The notes below the pieces were generated by a model, which was not told the origin of the DNA, ran no database searches, and saw only the letters and a program-made list of their open reading frames with translations. From Bacillota bacterium (GTDB lineage Bacteria > Bacillota > Clostridia > Acetivibrionales > DSM-1351): a DNA stretch of 25,268 nucleotides. A program made the position numbers and the translations under genes. Shown here piece by piece: positions 7,271 through 15,127 of this stretch (its first letter is position 1; each line of letters begins with the position of its first letter). The stretch lies in NCBI GenBank assembly GCA_023431385.1, contig JAEYWA010000240.1:1-25268 (forward strand), given 5' to 3'.

Positions 7271-8553
7271 TGGCAGACTACATTGAATTTAACAGGAATG
7301 GCTGCCTGCTGCAAGGTGCTGTGAGTGTCTTGAAATCAATTAACGGTGTTGTTCCCATCGTTCATTCTACAGCAGGTTGTGCGGCACAGGAAAAATATAT
7401 TTCGAATGCTGCTAATGGATATGCTGCTGACAATTACACAATTGCATGTACCAATGTTATAGAAAAGCAAGTAATCTTTGGTGGAACTTCAAGGCTGAGA
7501 GAGCAGATTAAAAATACAGTCAAGGTTCTGGATGGTGAGCTGTACGTTGTAGTCAGCGGCTGCGCTACAGAAATTGTCGGAGATGATATAGGGGCTATGA
7601 CCAAGGAAGCTGCTGAGCAGGGTTACCCGGTTATAAATATCAGTACTCCCGGTTTTAAAGGCCACTGCTTTGATGCATATATAAAAGTTACAAAAGGCAT
7701 AATTGAGGGTCTGTCCAAAATCCATAATACCGAGGCCTATACTGATACTGATTTAATAAACGTATTCGGTATTGCCCCAAATCTTGATCCCTATTGGGAA
7801 GGAAACCTTGAGGAAATATACTTGCTTCTGGAAGCGGCAGGTTTTAGGACTAATACACTATTTGGATACCAAAGTTCTGTCAATAACTGGAAACAAATAG
7901 GGAATGCCGGAATAAATGTGGTGTTTACCGAGTGGGGATTAGAAATAGCCCACTACCTTGAAGAAAAGTATGGTACGCCATACATTTACATAGCTGAAGC
8001 ACATCTGGGAATAGAAGGTGTTGAAGAAATTCTGGAGAAACTGGCTTCTGTTTATGACAGTAAAAAGGAAATAATTAACGGGCTTAAGCAGCAGAAACGG
8101 GAGAAATATCTCTATCACCTTTCCAAACTTGCTCCTTATTATTATAAGCATCACCTACAGAAGGAAGTTGTATTGGTCGGACCATCATATATTACCTACC
8201 CTGTGGCCAGATTTCTTGAGAATAGCTTTGGTCAGATAGTCAGATCGATAATTATCACAAACAAAATAGCAGAGTTGGAAGTAGAGCGTGTTTCAAAGCA
8301 ATTCAAAAGTAACATAGAAGTCTGTTTTTCAGAGGATGGTAAAAGAATTGTAGAAAAAATCAGGGAGCTATCCCCTGAAATTATTCTGGGAAGCCATCTG
8401 GAAGCAAATATTGCCAAGGAACTGGACATTCCCATACTATACATCTCCCTTCCAACAGAAGGAAGTGTTATTTTGAATAAAAGCCTTCTGGGGGTCAACG
8501 GTAGTATTGCATTTCTTGAAGCATACAGCAATGCTTTTGCAGTTAACAACTAA
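7270..8553 (+). CDS. nflK: Nitrogenase component 1-like protein, NifK/BchB-type subunit
   Basis: A 427-residue second subunit. Three cysteines sit where NifK supplies P-cluster ligands: Cys12 (NGCLLQGA), Cys37 (HSTAGC) and Cys98 (VVSGCATEIVGDD, matching NifK's STTCMAEVIGDD). Cys60 (IACTN) is an extra. The NEGD/GDDI segment that follows Cys98 is the standard switch beside the cluster. It is shorter than NifK because the long N-terminal extension is absent, as in BchB/MarK-like proteins. Its start overlaps the NifD-like stop in TAATG and is led by GGAGGTGA, so the two subunits are translationally coupled, as expected for a fixed-ratio complex. The subunit name is by position and cysteine pattern, not proven orthology. 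Confidence 0.92.
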   Translation: MADYIEFNRNGCLLQGAVSVLKSINGVVPIVHSTAGCAAQEKYISNAANGYAADNYTIACTNVIEKQVIFGGTSRLREQIKNTVKVLDGELYVVVSGCATEIVGDDIGAMTKEAAEQGYPVINISTPGFKGHCFDAYIKVTKGIIEGLSKIHNTEAYTDTDLINVFGIAPNLDPYWEGNLEEIYLLLEAAGFRTNTLFGYQSSVNNWKQIGNAGINVVFTEWGLEIAHYLEEKYGTPYIYIAEAHLGIEGVEEILEKLASVYDSKKEIINGLKQQKREKYLYHLSKLAPYYYKHHLQKEVVLVGPSYITYPVARFLENSFGQIVRSIIITNKIAELEVERVSKQFKSNIEVCFSEDGKRIVEKIRELSPEIILGSHLEANIAKELDIPILYISLPTEGSVILNKSLLGVNGSIAFLEAYSNAFAVNN

Positions 8554-8637
8554 AAAAGCATATTGTAAGGATAAATGTAAAACAGATTTGTTAATGTGCA
8601 ACAAAAAACGCAAAGTTGCTTTCTATTAATTTTTGTG

Positions 8638-8654
8638 TACGCGGTACCTGCGTA
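8638..8654 (+). promoter_or_regulatory. Hairpin just upstream of sulfotransferase-family ribosome binding site
   Basis: TACGC-GGTACCT-GCGTA makes a five-bp stem two bases before the GAAAGGAG ribosome binding site. It is the third short inverted repeat at this position within the same unit, after those at 3755 and 5827. A weaker GCAAC/GTTGC pair lies at 8598-8619. Confidence 0.4.
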
Positions 8655-8669
8655 GAAAGGAGATTAATC

Positions 8670-10124
8670 ATGGGTTTTCCAAGTATTATTCCAACAGGAA
8701 CAACAATCTACAACAAAGACAAAGCATATAACGGTTATACCATTTTACCCACCAGAGACGGAGCTCTGCTCATCGATATGAATGGCAGGGAACTAAAGCT
8801 GTGGAAAGGACTTCAAGGCTTTCCAAACAAGCTATTACCGGGAGGCCAGGTTTTTGGCTCCTCGGGCACCAGAAATCCAAAGTACGGCATGCAGGATCAG
8901 GTGGATTTATTGCAGGTGGATTGGGAGGGCAATGTAATTTGGAGGTTTGACAGACTGGAGTACATTGAGGATCCCGGTGAAAAGGCCAGGTGGATGGCAA
9001 GACAGCATCACGATTTTCAGAGAGAGGGTTCAACGGTAGGGTATTATGCACCCGGAAGCCTTCCGCTGACAGATAGGGGCAAAACGTTAATACTTGTCCA
9101 TGAAAATCTACATAATCCTAAAATTTCCGAGAAGCTATTGCTGGATGACAAGATAATTGAAGTTAATTGGGAGGGTGATATCCTATGGCAGTGGAACGCC
9201 AGTGATCACTTTGATGAATTGGGTTTTGACGAAGCAGCTAAAAATATTTTAGCCAGAGACCCCAATATGCGTCCGGCCGGCGGAGGAATGGGAGACTGGC
9301 TGCATATAAATTCAGCATCCACCCTGGGAGAAAACAAGTGGTTTGACAGCGGAGATGAGAGATTTCATCCGGACAATGTAATTTGGGACTCCAGAGAAGC
9401 CAACATTCTAGCGATAATCAGTAAGGAAACAGGTAAGATTGTATGGCGTATCGGACCTGACTTTAATACTTCAAAGGAATTAGGCAAACTGGGCTGGATA
9501 ATAGGTCAGCATCACTTGCATATGATTCCCAAGGGTCTGCCGGGTGAAGGTAATTTCCTAGTGTTTGACAATGGAGGCTGGGGGGGCTACGGAGCACCAA
9601 ACCCGACTTCACCCACAGGACGTATGAATGCAAAGAGGGACTATTCCAGAGTGTTGGAGTTTAATCCGGTTACTCTTGAAATAATATGGCAATATACTCC
9701 TATCGAAGCAGGTTGTGTGAATCCTCTTGATTCCTATAAGTTTTACAGCCCGTTTATCAGCAGTGCTCAGAGACTGCCCAACGGAAACACTTTTATTACA
9801 GAAGGCTCCAACGGGAGACTGATAGAGGTTACTGCTGAGCACGAAATTGTTTGGGAGTATATCAATCCGTATTTTGGAGGCTTAGCCCCATCAATGAACA
9901 TTGTTTACCGTGCATACCGTGCTCCCTATGATTGGGTTCCGCAGCTTCAGGTCCCGGAAGAAATCAGCATTGAAAAGCTTGATATATCCAAGTTCAGAGT
10001 ACCCGGCTCACCGGTTTATGATAAGACAGCTATAACTGAAATTGTCGGCATTCAAAAGGAAGAATGGACAGAGAAGCCGGATAAGGCTGCTTTCTGTGTT
10101 CTTTCAGATACTGATAGAGAATAA
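8670..10124 (+). CDS. Arylsulfotransferase-family (ASST) beta-propeller protein
   Basis: A 484-residue protein with repeated propeller blades of the form D-G-x-x-x-W-R/Q-(F/W) (for example DWEGNVIWRF, NWEGDILWQW, TGKIVWRIG, TLEIIWQYT, EHEIVWEY). This matches the arylsulfotransferase fold, which moves sulfate between phenolic esters without PAPS through a catalytic His. Candidate His positions are in RQHHDF, DWLHINS and GQHHLHM. Unlike E. coli AssT there is no signal peptide, so it should act in the cytoplasm. The family also contains members of unknown activity, so true sulfotransfer is not assured. Start is at 8670 because AAAGGAG sits there; the 54-bp longer frame has none. It lies between the NifHDK-like genes and the radical SAM gene, same strand, implying a shared pathway. 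Confidence 0.85.
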   Translation: MGFPSIIPTGTTIYNKDKAYNGYTILPTRDGALLIDMNGRELKLWKGLQGFPNKLLPGGQVFGSSGTRNPKYGMQDQVDLLQVDWEGNVIWRFDRLEYIEDPGEKARWMARQHHDFQREGSTVGYYAPGSLPLTDRGKTLILVHENLHNPKISEKLLLDDKIIEVNWEGDILWQWNASDHFDELGFDEAAKNILARDPNMRPAGGGMGDWLHINSASTLGENKWFDSGDERFHPDNVIWDSREANILAIISKETGKIVWRIGPDFNTSKELGKLGWIIGQHHLHMIPKGLPGEGNFLVFDNGGWGGYGAPNPTSPTGRMNAKRDYSRVLEFNPVTLEIIWQYTPIEAGCVNPLDSYKFYSPFISSAQRLPNGNTFITEGSNGRLIEVTAEHEIVWEYINPYFGGLAPSMNIVYRAYRAPYDWVPQLQVPEEISIEKLDISKFRVPGSPVYDKTAITEIVGIQKEEWTEKPDKAAFCVLSDTDRE

Positions 10125-10143
10125 CCCTTGTTGTGTTAAGGGT
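10124..10143 (+). promoter_or_regulatory. Small hairpin after sulfotransferase-family stop codon
   Basis: ACCCTT-N8-AAGGGT begins at the stop codon. No T-run follows, so it looks like an intercistronic RNA element rather than a terminator. The radical SAM gene starts about 90 bp later. Confidence 0.35.
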
Positions 10144-10234
10144 ATATAGGCGACAAGACATCAGAATGTACGGCAAAACCATATAATTGTGTAGAAAAAA
10201 GACTTAAAAATAAGTGAAAGAGAGGATACAAGAA

Positions 10235-11443
10235 ATGAGTAAAGAGGTCAGCTACATAAAAGAAAAGTTGTATGAAGAGTTAAGATTGAAAATAGCTTTA
10301 GGCATTGAGGGAGTCAGCATCAATGAGGATGTTTTGAGAAAGCTTATTGAAAAAAATGAAATTAAAACTGTAGAATTCTGTGGTCCTGGAAAATTTTCTG
10401 TGACCCAAAAGCATTTTTACTTTCCTCATGCCATCCATTTACAAAACGGTTTTGGGGTATTCCCGGTGGCAGACCAGAATTCGCCCTACCAAATAGTTGA
10501 ACAGAATGGTGTATTTGGAATAGCTTACAGGGGAGATTATCTGTCGAATATAAGCTTTGATGGAGAACCTGAATTTTATTCCAGAAAAACGAAGGACGGG
10601 GCGAATATGAAGGATATTGCCCAGGACCGTTCGGTCAGCAGTACTGATAAAAGCATTGTTGTATGCTATAGTGAGGAATGTGCAGTCAAAGACAAGGGTC
10701 AGACCTGTCTGTTTTGCACCTTCAACGCAAAGAAGAAGTATCAGGACGGTCCCGACGGTCCTGTCTGGAAGTATCCACACCAAATAGGTGAAACTGTGAA
10801 AGCTGCATATGATGAAGGCTACAAGCATGTAACTATTACTGGAGGCTTTATCCCAGAACGCCGGGAATTGGAATACTATCTGGATGTGGCCGAAAGCATC
10901 AAGGAATCTTTGGGGAAGGATACCTTTAATGGTACTGCCTGCATTGGAGCGCCGCTGGATTTTTCAGTAATTGATAAATATAAGGAAGCAGGATTCAGCA
11001 CAATAGCTTTTAATACCGAAGTCTGGGGAAAGGACTATTTTGGGATTGTATGTCCCGGTAAGGTTGAAGCTTGTGGGGGTTACGATAATTGGATAAATGC
11101 CATTGAGTATGCTGTAGAGGTTTTTGGGAAGGGGAAGGTCAGAAGCAATTTTGTATGTGGCCTACAACCCAAGGAGGTTCTGTTTGAGGGCATAGAATAT
11201 CTGGCTTCCAAGGGTGTAGTAACCATTGCCTCCAGTTGGGTTCCTTATGCGGGTTCACCGCTGGAGGGACACCGTTCACCGACAATTGACTGGCACTGGG
11301 AGGTACAGCTGAAGCATGCCGAAATTCTAAGAAAATACGGACGTACCTACGAGGAAGTATTTAACGGAGCTCCTGCAAGATTCCCCGTACATGACATATT
11401 CCAGATAGAAGACGGTACATGGCCTGGTTCAGGTATCAGATAA
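10235..11443 (+). CDS. Radical SAM protein with extended cysteine motif
   Basis: A 402-residue protein. Residues 1-140 form an N-terminal domain I do not recognise. Cysteines at 144, 149, 158 and 161 (CYSEEC, then TCLFC) form the likely [4Fe-4S]/SAM site: C-x8-C-x2-C from 149, or C-x13-C-x2-C from 144, instead of the usual C-x3-C-x2-C. The ITGGF at about 201-205 fits the SAM amino-group GGE-type motif, and the following alternating strands and helices fit a TIM barrel. It is not NifB-like by motif. It may modify the substrate or build a cofactor for the NifHDK-like enzyme, but the reaction is unknown. A GTG at 10214 is in frame; AGAGG spacing favours ATG 10235. It is the last gene before a strong terminator, and its paralogue is at the left window edge. 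Confidence 0.88.
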   Translation: MSKEVSYIKEKLYEELRLKIALGIEGVSINEDVLRKLIEKNEIKTVEFCGPGKFSVTQKHFYFPHAIHLQNGFGVFPVADQNSPYQIVEQNGVFGIAYRGDYLSNISFDGEPEFYSRKTKDGANMKDIAQDRSVSSTDKSIVVCYSEECAVKDKGQTCLFCTFNAKKKYQDGPDGPVWKYPHQIGETVKAAYDEGYKHVTITGGFIPERRELEYYLDVAESIKESLGKDTFNGTACIGAPLDFSVIDKYKEAGFSTIAFNTEVWGKDYFGIVCPGKVEACGGYDNWINAIEYAVEVFGKGKVRSNFVCGLQPKEVLFEGIEYLASKGVVTIASSWVPYAGSPLEGHRSPTIDWHWEVQLKHAEILRKYGRTYEEVFNGAPARFPVHDIFQIEDGTWPGSGIR

Positions 11444-11460
11444 AACCCGGGAAATTATGA

Positions 11461-11506
11461 AAAAAGGTTTTGAAAAATAGTTATGTTTTTCAAAACCTTT
11501 TTTGTA
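11461..11506 (+). terminator. Strong rho-independent terminator
   Basis: A perfect 17-bp stem (11461-11477 with 11486-11502), built around AAGGTTTTG/CAAAACCTT, with an eight-base loop and flanking A- and T-runs. It closes the nine-gene unit that starts at 1673. Confidence 0.92.
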
Positions 11507-11543
11507 AATATATACAGAACCTGGTTGGTCATAGACAATTATG

Positions 11544-11570
11544 TTGAAAATAAGGAAATAATGGTATAAT
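11544..11570 (+). promoter_or_regulatory. Candidate sigma-A promoter for the GGDEF/EAL gene
   Basis: A perfect TATAAT at 11565-11570 is preceded by TTGAAA at 11544-11549 (15-bp spacer, slightly short). It lies about 80 bp upstream of the start codon and after the strong terminator, so the gene is probably transcribed on its own. Confidence 0.5.
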
Positions 11571-11650
11571 ATAGATAGTAAGTACGTTTCAGAAATAGAT
11601 TTTCCATGTTAGTCTTGTGATTTTAATTATATTATAGAGGTATAAGATTA

Positions 11651-14200
11651 ATGATTCTAAAACATTGTGGAAAAATAATCGTTGCAGTACTTATCTTAAG
11701 TTTTATACTTTCAGCGACTCTATCTGCTTCCGCTGTGGATATTCAGCAGCCCAAAAGCATTCTAATAATTCACTCATATAATGAAGGGACTAATTGGACC
11801 AGTGAACAAAATGCCGGAATCATCAGTATTCTTTCTAATTCCAACGACAATTTGGATATTAACGTGGAGTACATGGATTGGAAAAATTATCCTACACAAA
11901 GTAACCTGGAATCCTTTAATAATTACTTAAAATTTAAATATTTGGATAAAAAGCTGGATCTTATAATAACTACTGATGATGCGGCCTTGTCCTTTGCACT
12001 GGAAAATAGAAAAGTGCTTTTCTCCAATGCTCCGATTGTTTTTTCAGGTATAAATCAAGAGAAGGTTGATGAACTTAAAAATAGTTATGTAAATTTTACC
12101 GGAGTAGTTGAAGAGATTGATCCGACAGAAACAGTTAATATGGCATTAAGGATAAATCCTGATATCAGAAATGTATACCTGATATACGACAATACAGAAA
12201 GCGGTAAGTCTACAGGAAAAATTATTACAAACAAAATTAATGAATTGTTCAAGAACTTGAAGGTTATACCGATGAATGATATGGATTTTAATAGTTTGTT
12301 GGATACCGTGAGCGAGCTGGACAATAAAAATATGCTGCTATTCGCAACATATTACAGTGATGCAAAAGGAGCAATAATAAATTTCAATCTTGCTGCCAGA
12401 GAAATAAGTCGATACAGTAAAGTCCCCATGTACCACCAATATGATTTCGGATTAAACAACGGCACTTTGGGCGGAAGTTTACTCAGCGGAAGGTTATACG
12501 GAAAACATGCTGCAGAAATTGCCATTCGCGTTTTGGAGGGAGAAAAAGCGGATGATATTGGAATTGTGTACCGTCCTGCATCCAGAAAGGTTTTTGACTA
12601 TAAATTATTAAAAAAATATGATATTCCCTTGTCACGAATCCCAAAGGATGCAGAATTAATAAACAAGCCCTTTTCCTTTATTGAGACATACAAACTTCTG
12701 GTAGTTGGAGTACTTTCAGCATTTGTTGTACTAATTATTTTTGTGATGCTGCTTTTAATTTATATCAGAAAAATCAGGAAAATTAGAAACGAACTGCGTA
12801 TAAGTAACGAAGAACTTACTCAAACCTATGAAGAATTAGTTGCTACAGATGATGAGTTAAAGATTCAGCTTAAGGAGATATCTGAAATTCAGAAAGAACT
12901 GGCTGAAAGTGAGGAGAAATATACATATCTGGCTCTTCATGATGTTTTAACCGGTCTTCCAAATAGAAGGTCACTTTTCGAGGATACAAAAAGGATATTG
13001 ACAGATAGTAGCAGTAAAGCTGCACTTCTATTTATCGATATGGATAACTTCAAATATACCAACGATACAATGGGACACGAATTCGGAGATTTACTTATAA
13101 AAGAAGCCAGCAGCAGACTGGTGCTGGATTTGTTTGAGAAAAGTACCCTGTACAGACTTGGCGGTGATGAATTTATTATTCTGGCAGAAGAGACAGGACA
13201 GGACAAGGCTGAACAGTTGACTTCCGATATATTGTACAGTTTTAAGGAGAAATTCTATGTCAATAATATAGGACTTCATGTAAGTTTAAGTATTGGTATT
13301 GCATTATATCCCGAGCACGGTAATAATATTGAGGAGTTAATAAAGTCAGCGGATATTGCAATGTACAAGGCAAAAGAGTACGGTAAAAACAGATATGTTC
13401 TGTATGATAAAAGCATGAACAAGGATTTTTCAGAAAGAATGACTTTGGAAAAGTATCTGCATACCGCAATGGACAATAATGAATTTGAGCTATATTATCA
13501 GCCTCAGCTTGACATAAAAACAAATAAGGTTACAGGCCTTGAAGCACTATTAAGATGGAAAAGCCCGGAATTAGGATTTGTTTCTCCTGTCAAATTTATT
13601 AAAGTTGCAGAAGACACCCATCTGATAATTCAATTGGGTGAGTGGGTACTGGTTCAGGCCTGCGATTTTCTCAGTCATTTACATAAGCAGGGTCTGACCC
13701 ACATGACTATTTCTGTCAATATTTCAACATTACAAATATTCCAGGCGGATTTTAATACGAAGGTGTTAAAAATTCTTGAATACTTTAAACTTGATCCGAA
13801 ATTTCTAGAACTTGAGATAACTGAAACTGTTTTAATAGAGTCTTTTGATGTGGTATATAATAAATTGAAGCAGCTGAGAGAGAAGGGGATAGGCATTGCA
13901 TTGGATGATTTTGGGAAAGGCTATTCATCATTAAGTTACTTGAAACAGCTCCCAATTTCCACCTTGAAAATTGATAAAACTTTTATTGATAATGTCTCAC
14001 TAATATCTGAACATACAACCATAACACGACATATAATTAAAATGGGACGATCCATGGGAATGGCTGTAATTGCTGAAGGTGTAGAGTATAATGAACAATT
14101 GGAGTATCTGAAAAAATATGAATGTGATAAGATGCAGGGATATTTGTTCTCTAGACCTTTACCAAAGGATGATGTGGAGAAGCTTCTTAAGGGGCTGTAG
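11651..14200 (+). CDS. Membrane diguanylate cyclase/phosphodiesterase with ABC_sub_bind sensor
   Basis: An 849-residue c-di-GMP enzyme. A signal/anchor segment is at residues 7-28. A periplasmic ABC_sub_bind-type ligand domain (about 35-335) contains the family phrases SILIIHSYN, LIITTDDAA and APIVFSGIN. A transmembrane helix at 348-371 and a coiled coil at about 375-425 follow. The GGDEF domain has an intact GGDEF at 504-508. The EAL domain has EAL at 632-634, and also ITET, LDDFG, KIDKTF, AEGVE and QGYLFSRP, so it looks catalytically competent. The allosteric RxxD site five residues before GGDEF is absent (EKST instead). The net direction of activity cannot be told from sequence. It is monocistronic between two terminators. 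The ligand is unknown; sugars, amino acids or quorum-type signals are known for such domains. Confidence 0.95.
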   Translation: MILKHCGKIIVAVLILSFILSATLSASAVDIQQPKSILIIHSYNEGTNWTSEQNAGIISILSNSNDNLDINVEYMDWKNYPTQSNLESFNNYLKFKYLDKKLDLIITTDDAALSFALENRKVLFSNAPIVFSGINQEKVDELKNSYVNFTGVVEEIDPTETVNMALRINPDIRNVYLIYDNTESGKSTGKIITNKINELFKNLKVIPMNDMDFNSLLDTVSELDNKNMLLFATYYSDAKGAIINFNLAAREISRYSKVPMYHQYDFGLNNGTLGGSLLSGRLYGKHAAEIAIRVLEGEKADDIGIVYRPASRKVFDYKLLKKYDIPLSRIPKDAELINKPFSFIETYKLLVVGVLSAFVVLIIFVMLLLIYIRKIRKIRNELRISNEELTQTYEELVATDDELKIQLKEISEIQKELAESEEKYTYLALHDVLTGLPNRRSLFEDTKRILTDSSSKAALLFIDMDNFKYTNDTMGHEFGDLLIKEASSRLVLDLFEKSTLYRLGGDEFIILAEETGQDKAEQLTSDILYSFKEKFYVNNIGLHVSLSIGIALYPEHGNNIEELIKSADIAMYKAKEYGKNRYVLYDKSMNKDFSERMTLEKYLHTAMDNNEFELYYQPQLDIKTNKVTGLEALLRWKSPELGFVSPVKFIKVAEDTHLIIQLGEWVLVQACDFLSHLHKQGLTHMTISVNISTLQIFQADFNTKVLKILEYFKLDPKFLELEITETVLIESFDVVYNKLKQLREKGIGIALDDFGKGYSSLSYLKQLPISTLKIDKTFIDNVSLISEHTTITRHIIKMGRSMGMAVIAEGVEYNEQLEYLKKYECDKMQGYLFSRPLPKDDVEKLLKGL

Positions 14201-14245
14201 CCGACTGATAGGTATAATTTGATATATTATGTAGCACAACATTAT

Positions 14246-14296
14246 AATCCCGTGCCGTTTCAGAAATATAATTACTTTAGCGGTACGGGATTTCTA
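14246..14296. terminator. Hairpin between convergent genes
   Basis: AATCCCGTGCCG (14246-14257) pairs with CGGTACGGGATT (14281-14292), with one G-T pair and a 23-base loop, followed by TTCTATATT. It lies between the convergent GGDEF/EAL and flavin reductase genes and could serve both strands. Confidence 0.7.
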
Positions 14297-14366
14297 TATT
14301 ACATCCAATTTTTCTCTCTCAAACTAACCTTCCCGTTAATTTATTTAGACTTTGATTGACTCAGGC

Positions 14367-14876
14367 TTATTCCCTGACCAATATTCTTGTAACTTCTGAT
14401 ATATAGAGAGTGTGATGGTCGGAATCGGGATAGAATCTGGAATTGAGCTCAGTAGTAATAAAGCATTCGGGCCTGAATTCCTGAGCATAGAGCTTCTTGC
14501 ATATAAAAACAACATTGGCTTCATCAAAATAGGGGACATTACCTTCGTGACGAAGAGTCAATTGCGCCTTGCTGATTTTATCCTCGTCTCTTCCTGATAC
14601 GGCTCCAAGGTATCCCAATTGCTTCTTAAAACTACTGTCAAAGAAGGATAGTGAAAACATATCAGAGTTGTCAACAAATTCCTTGGTGAAACGTTGCGGG
14701 CGAATAACTGTAAAGGATACATTTTTAGCCCACATTACTCCCAATCCTCCCCAAGAGGCCGTCATTGTGTTCACCTTGTCCGATTTCCTTGCAGTTACCA
14801 GCATCCATTCATTTCCTATCATCCTGAAGGGACTTTGATCAAACATATCCGGACTTACTTCATTAAAAGTATTCAT
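14367..14876 (-). CDS. Flavin reductase-family protein (FMN-binding split barrel)
   Basis: A 169-residue protein with the flavin reductase-like/flavoredoxin fold: MLVTARKSDKVNTMTASWGGLGVMWAKN (about residues 25-52) and the conserved VRPQRFTKEFVDNSDMFSLSFF (about 58-80), which match the FMN-binding strands of the family. Members are flavoproteins that pass electrons between NAD(P)H or ferredoxin and other carriers; the specific partner is not shown. AAAGGAG lies just ahead of the minus-strand ATG. It stands alone on the minus strand, divergent from the hydrogenase genes with a 251-bp gap. Homologues in anaerobes often sit near redox or stress genes, so a link to the hydrogenase is possible but unproven. 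Confidence 0.9.
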   Translation of the reverse strand: MNTFNEVSPDMFDQSPFRMIGNEWMLVTARKSDKVNTMTASWGGLGVMWAKNVSFTVIRPQRFTKEFVDNSDMFSLSFFDSSFKKQLGYLGAVSGRDEDKISKAQLTLRHEGNVPYFDEANVVFICKKLYAQEFRPECFITTELNSRFYPDSDHHTLYISEVTRILVRE

Positions 14877-15041
14877 AAAGACTCCTTTATTATTAAGTGT
14901 TTATTAGGGGTAAAACCTTAAAATATTATTTATAATATTATTATAGTTTACAGTCATTAAAAGGTTCCTGTACATATTCTATTACATTATTATACTTTAT
15001 TTTACTGTATCTTAATTATTCATTATTTATTCACAAAACAT

Positions 15042-15058
15042 AATTAATCCGATTAATT
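15042..15058. promoter_or_regulatory. Operator-like inverted repeat upstream of the hydrogenase operon
   Basis: AATTAATC-C-GATTAATT is a perfect 8+1+8 inverted repeat, 70 bp before the cytochrome b5-like gene in the divergent gap. It does not match an operator I know (FNR and Rex consensus differ). In this AT-rich gap, chance is not excluded. Confidence 0.4.
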
Positions 15059-15127
15059 CTACAAAGCAGCAATTTAATCTCAAATGAATATATTGAAGTA
15101 GCAACGAATATATTTTATGGAGCTTTT

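Noticed and set aside
4921..8553. A true nitrogenase (nitrogen fixation) locus
   Set aside because: The NifD-like protein lacks two P-cluster cysteines and both FeMo-co ligands, and no nifB, nifE, nifN or nifV is present; so not a nitrogenase, only a superfamily member.
10439..10828. A 129-codon minus-strand frame within the radical SAM gene
   Set aside because: It lies wholly inside a well-supported gene with conserved motifs on the other strand and resembles no family; an antisense shadow.
11443..11651. Insertion-sequence ends or an attachment site at the island's right border
   Set aside because: The only strong repeat is the operon terminator; no transposase, integrase, tRNA or target-site duplication is visible.
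14412..14921. Plus-strand frames over the flavin reductase gene
   Set aside because: The minus-strand protein has clear FMN split-barrel motifs and a ribosome binding site; the plus-strand frames overlap each other and look like nothing.
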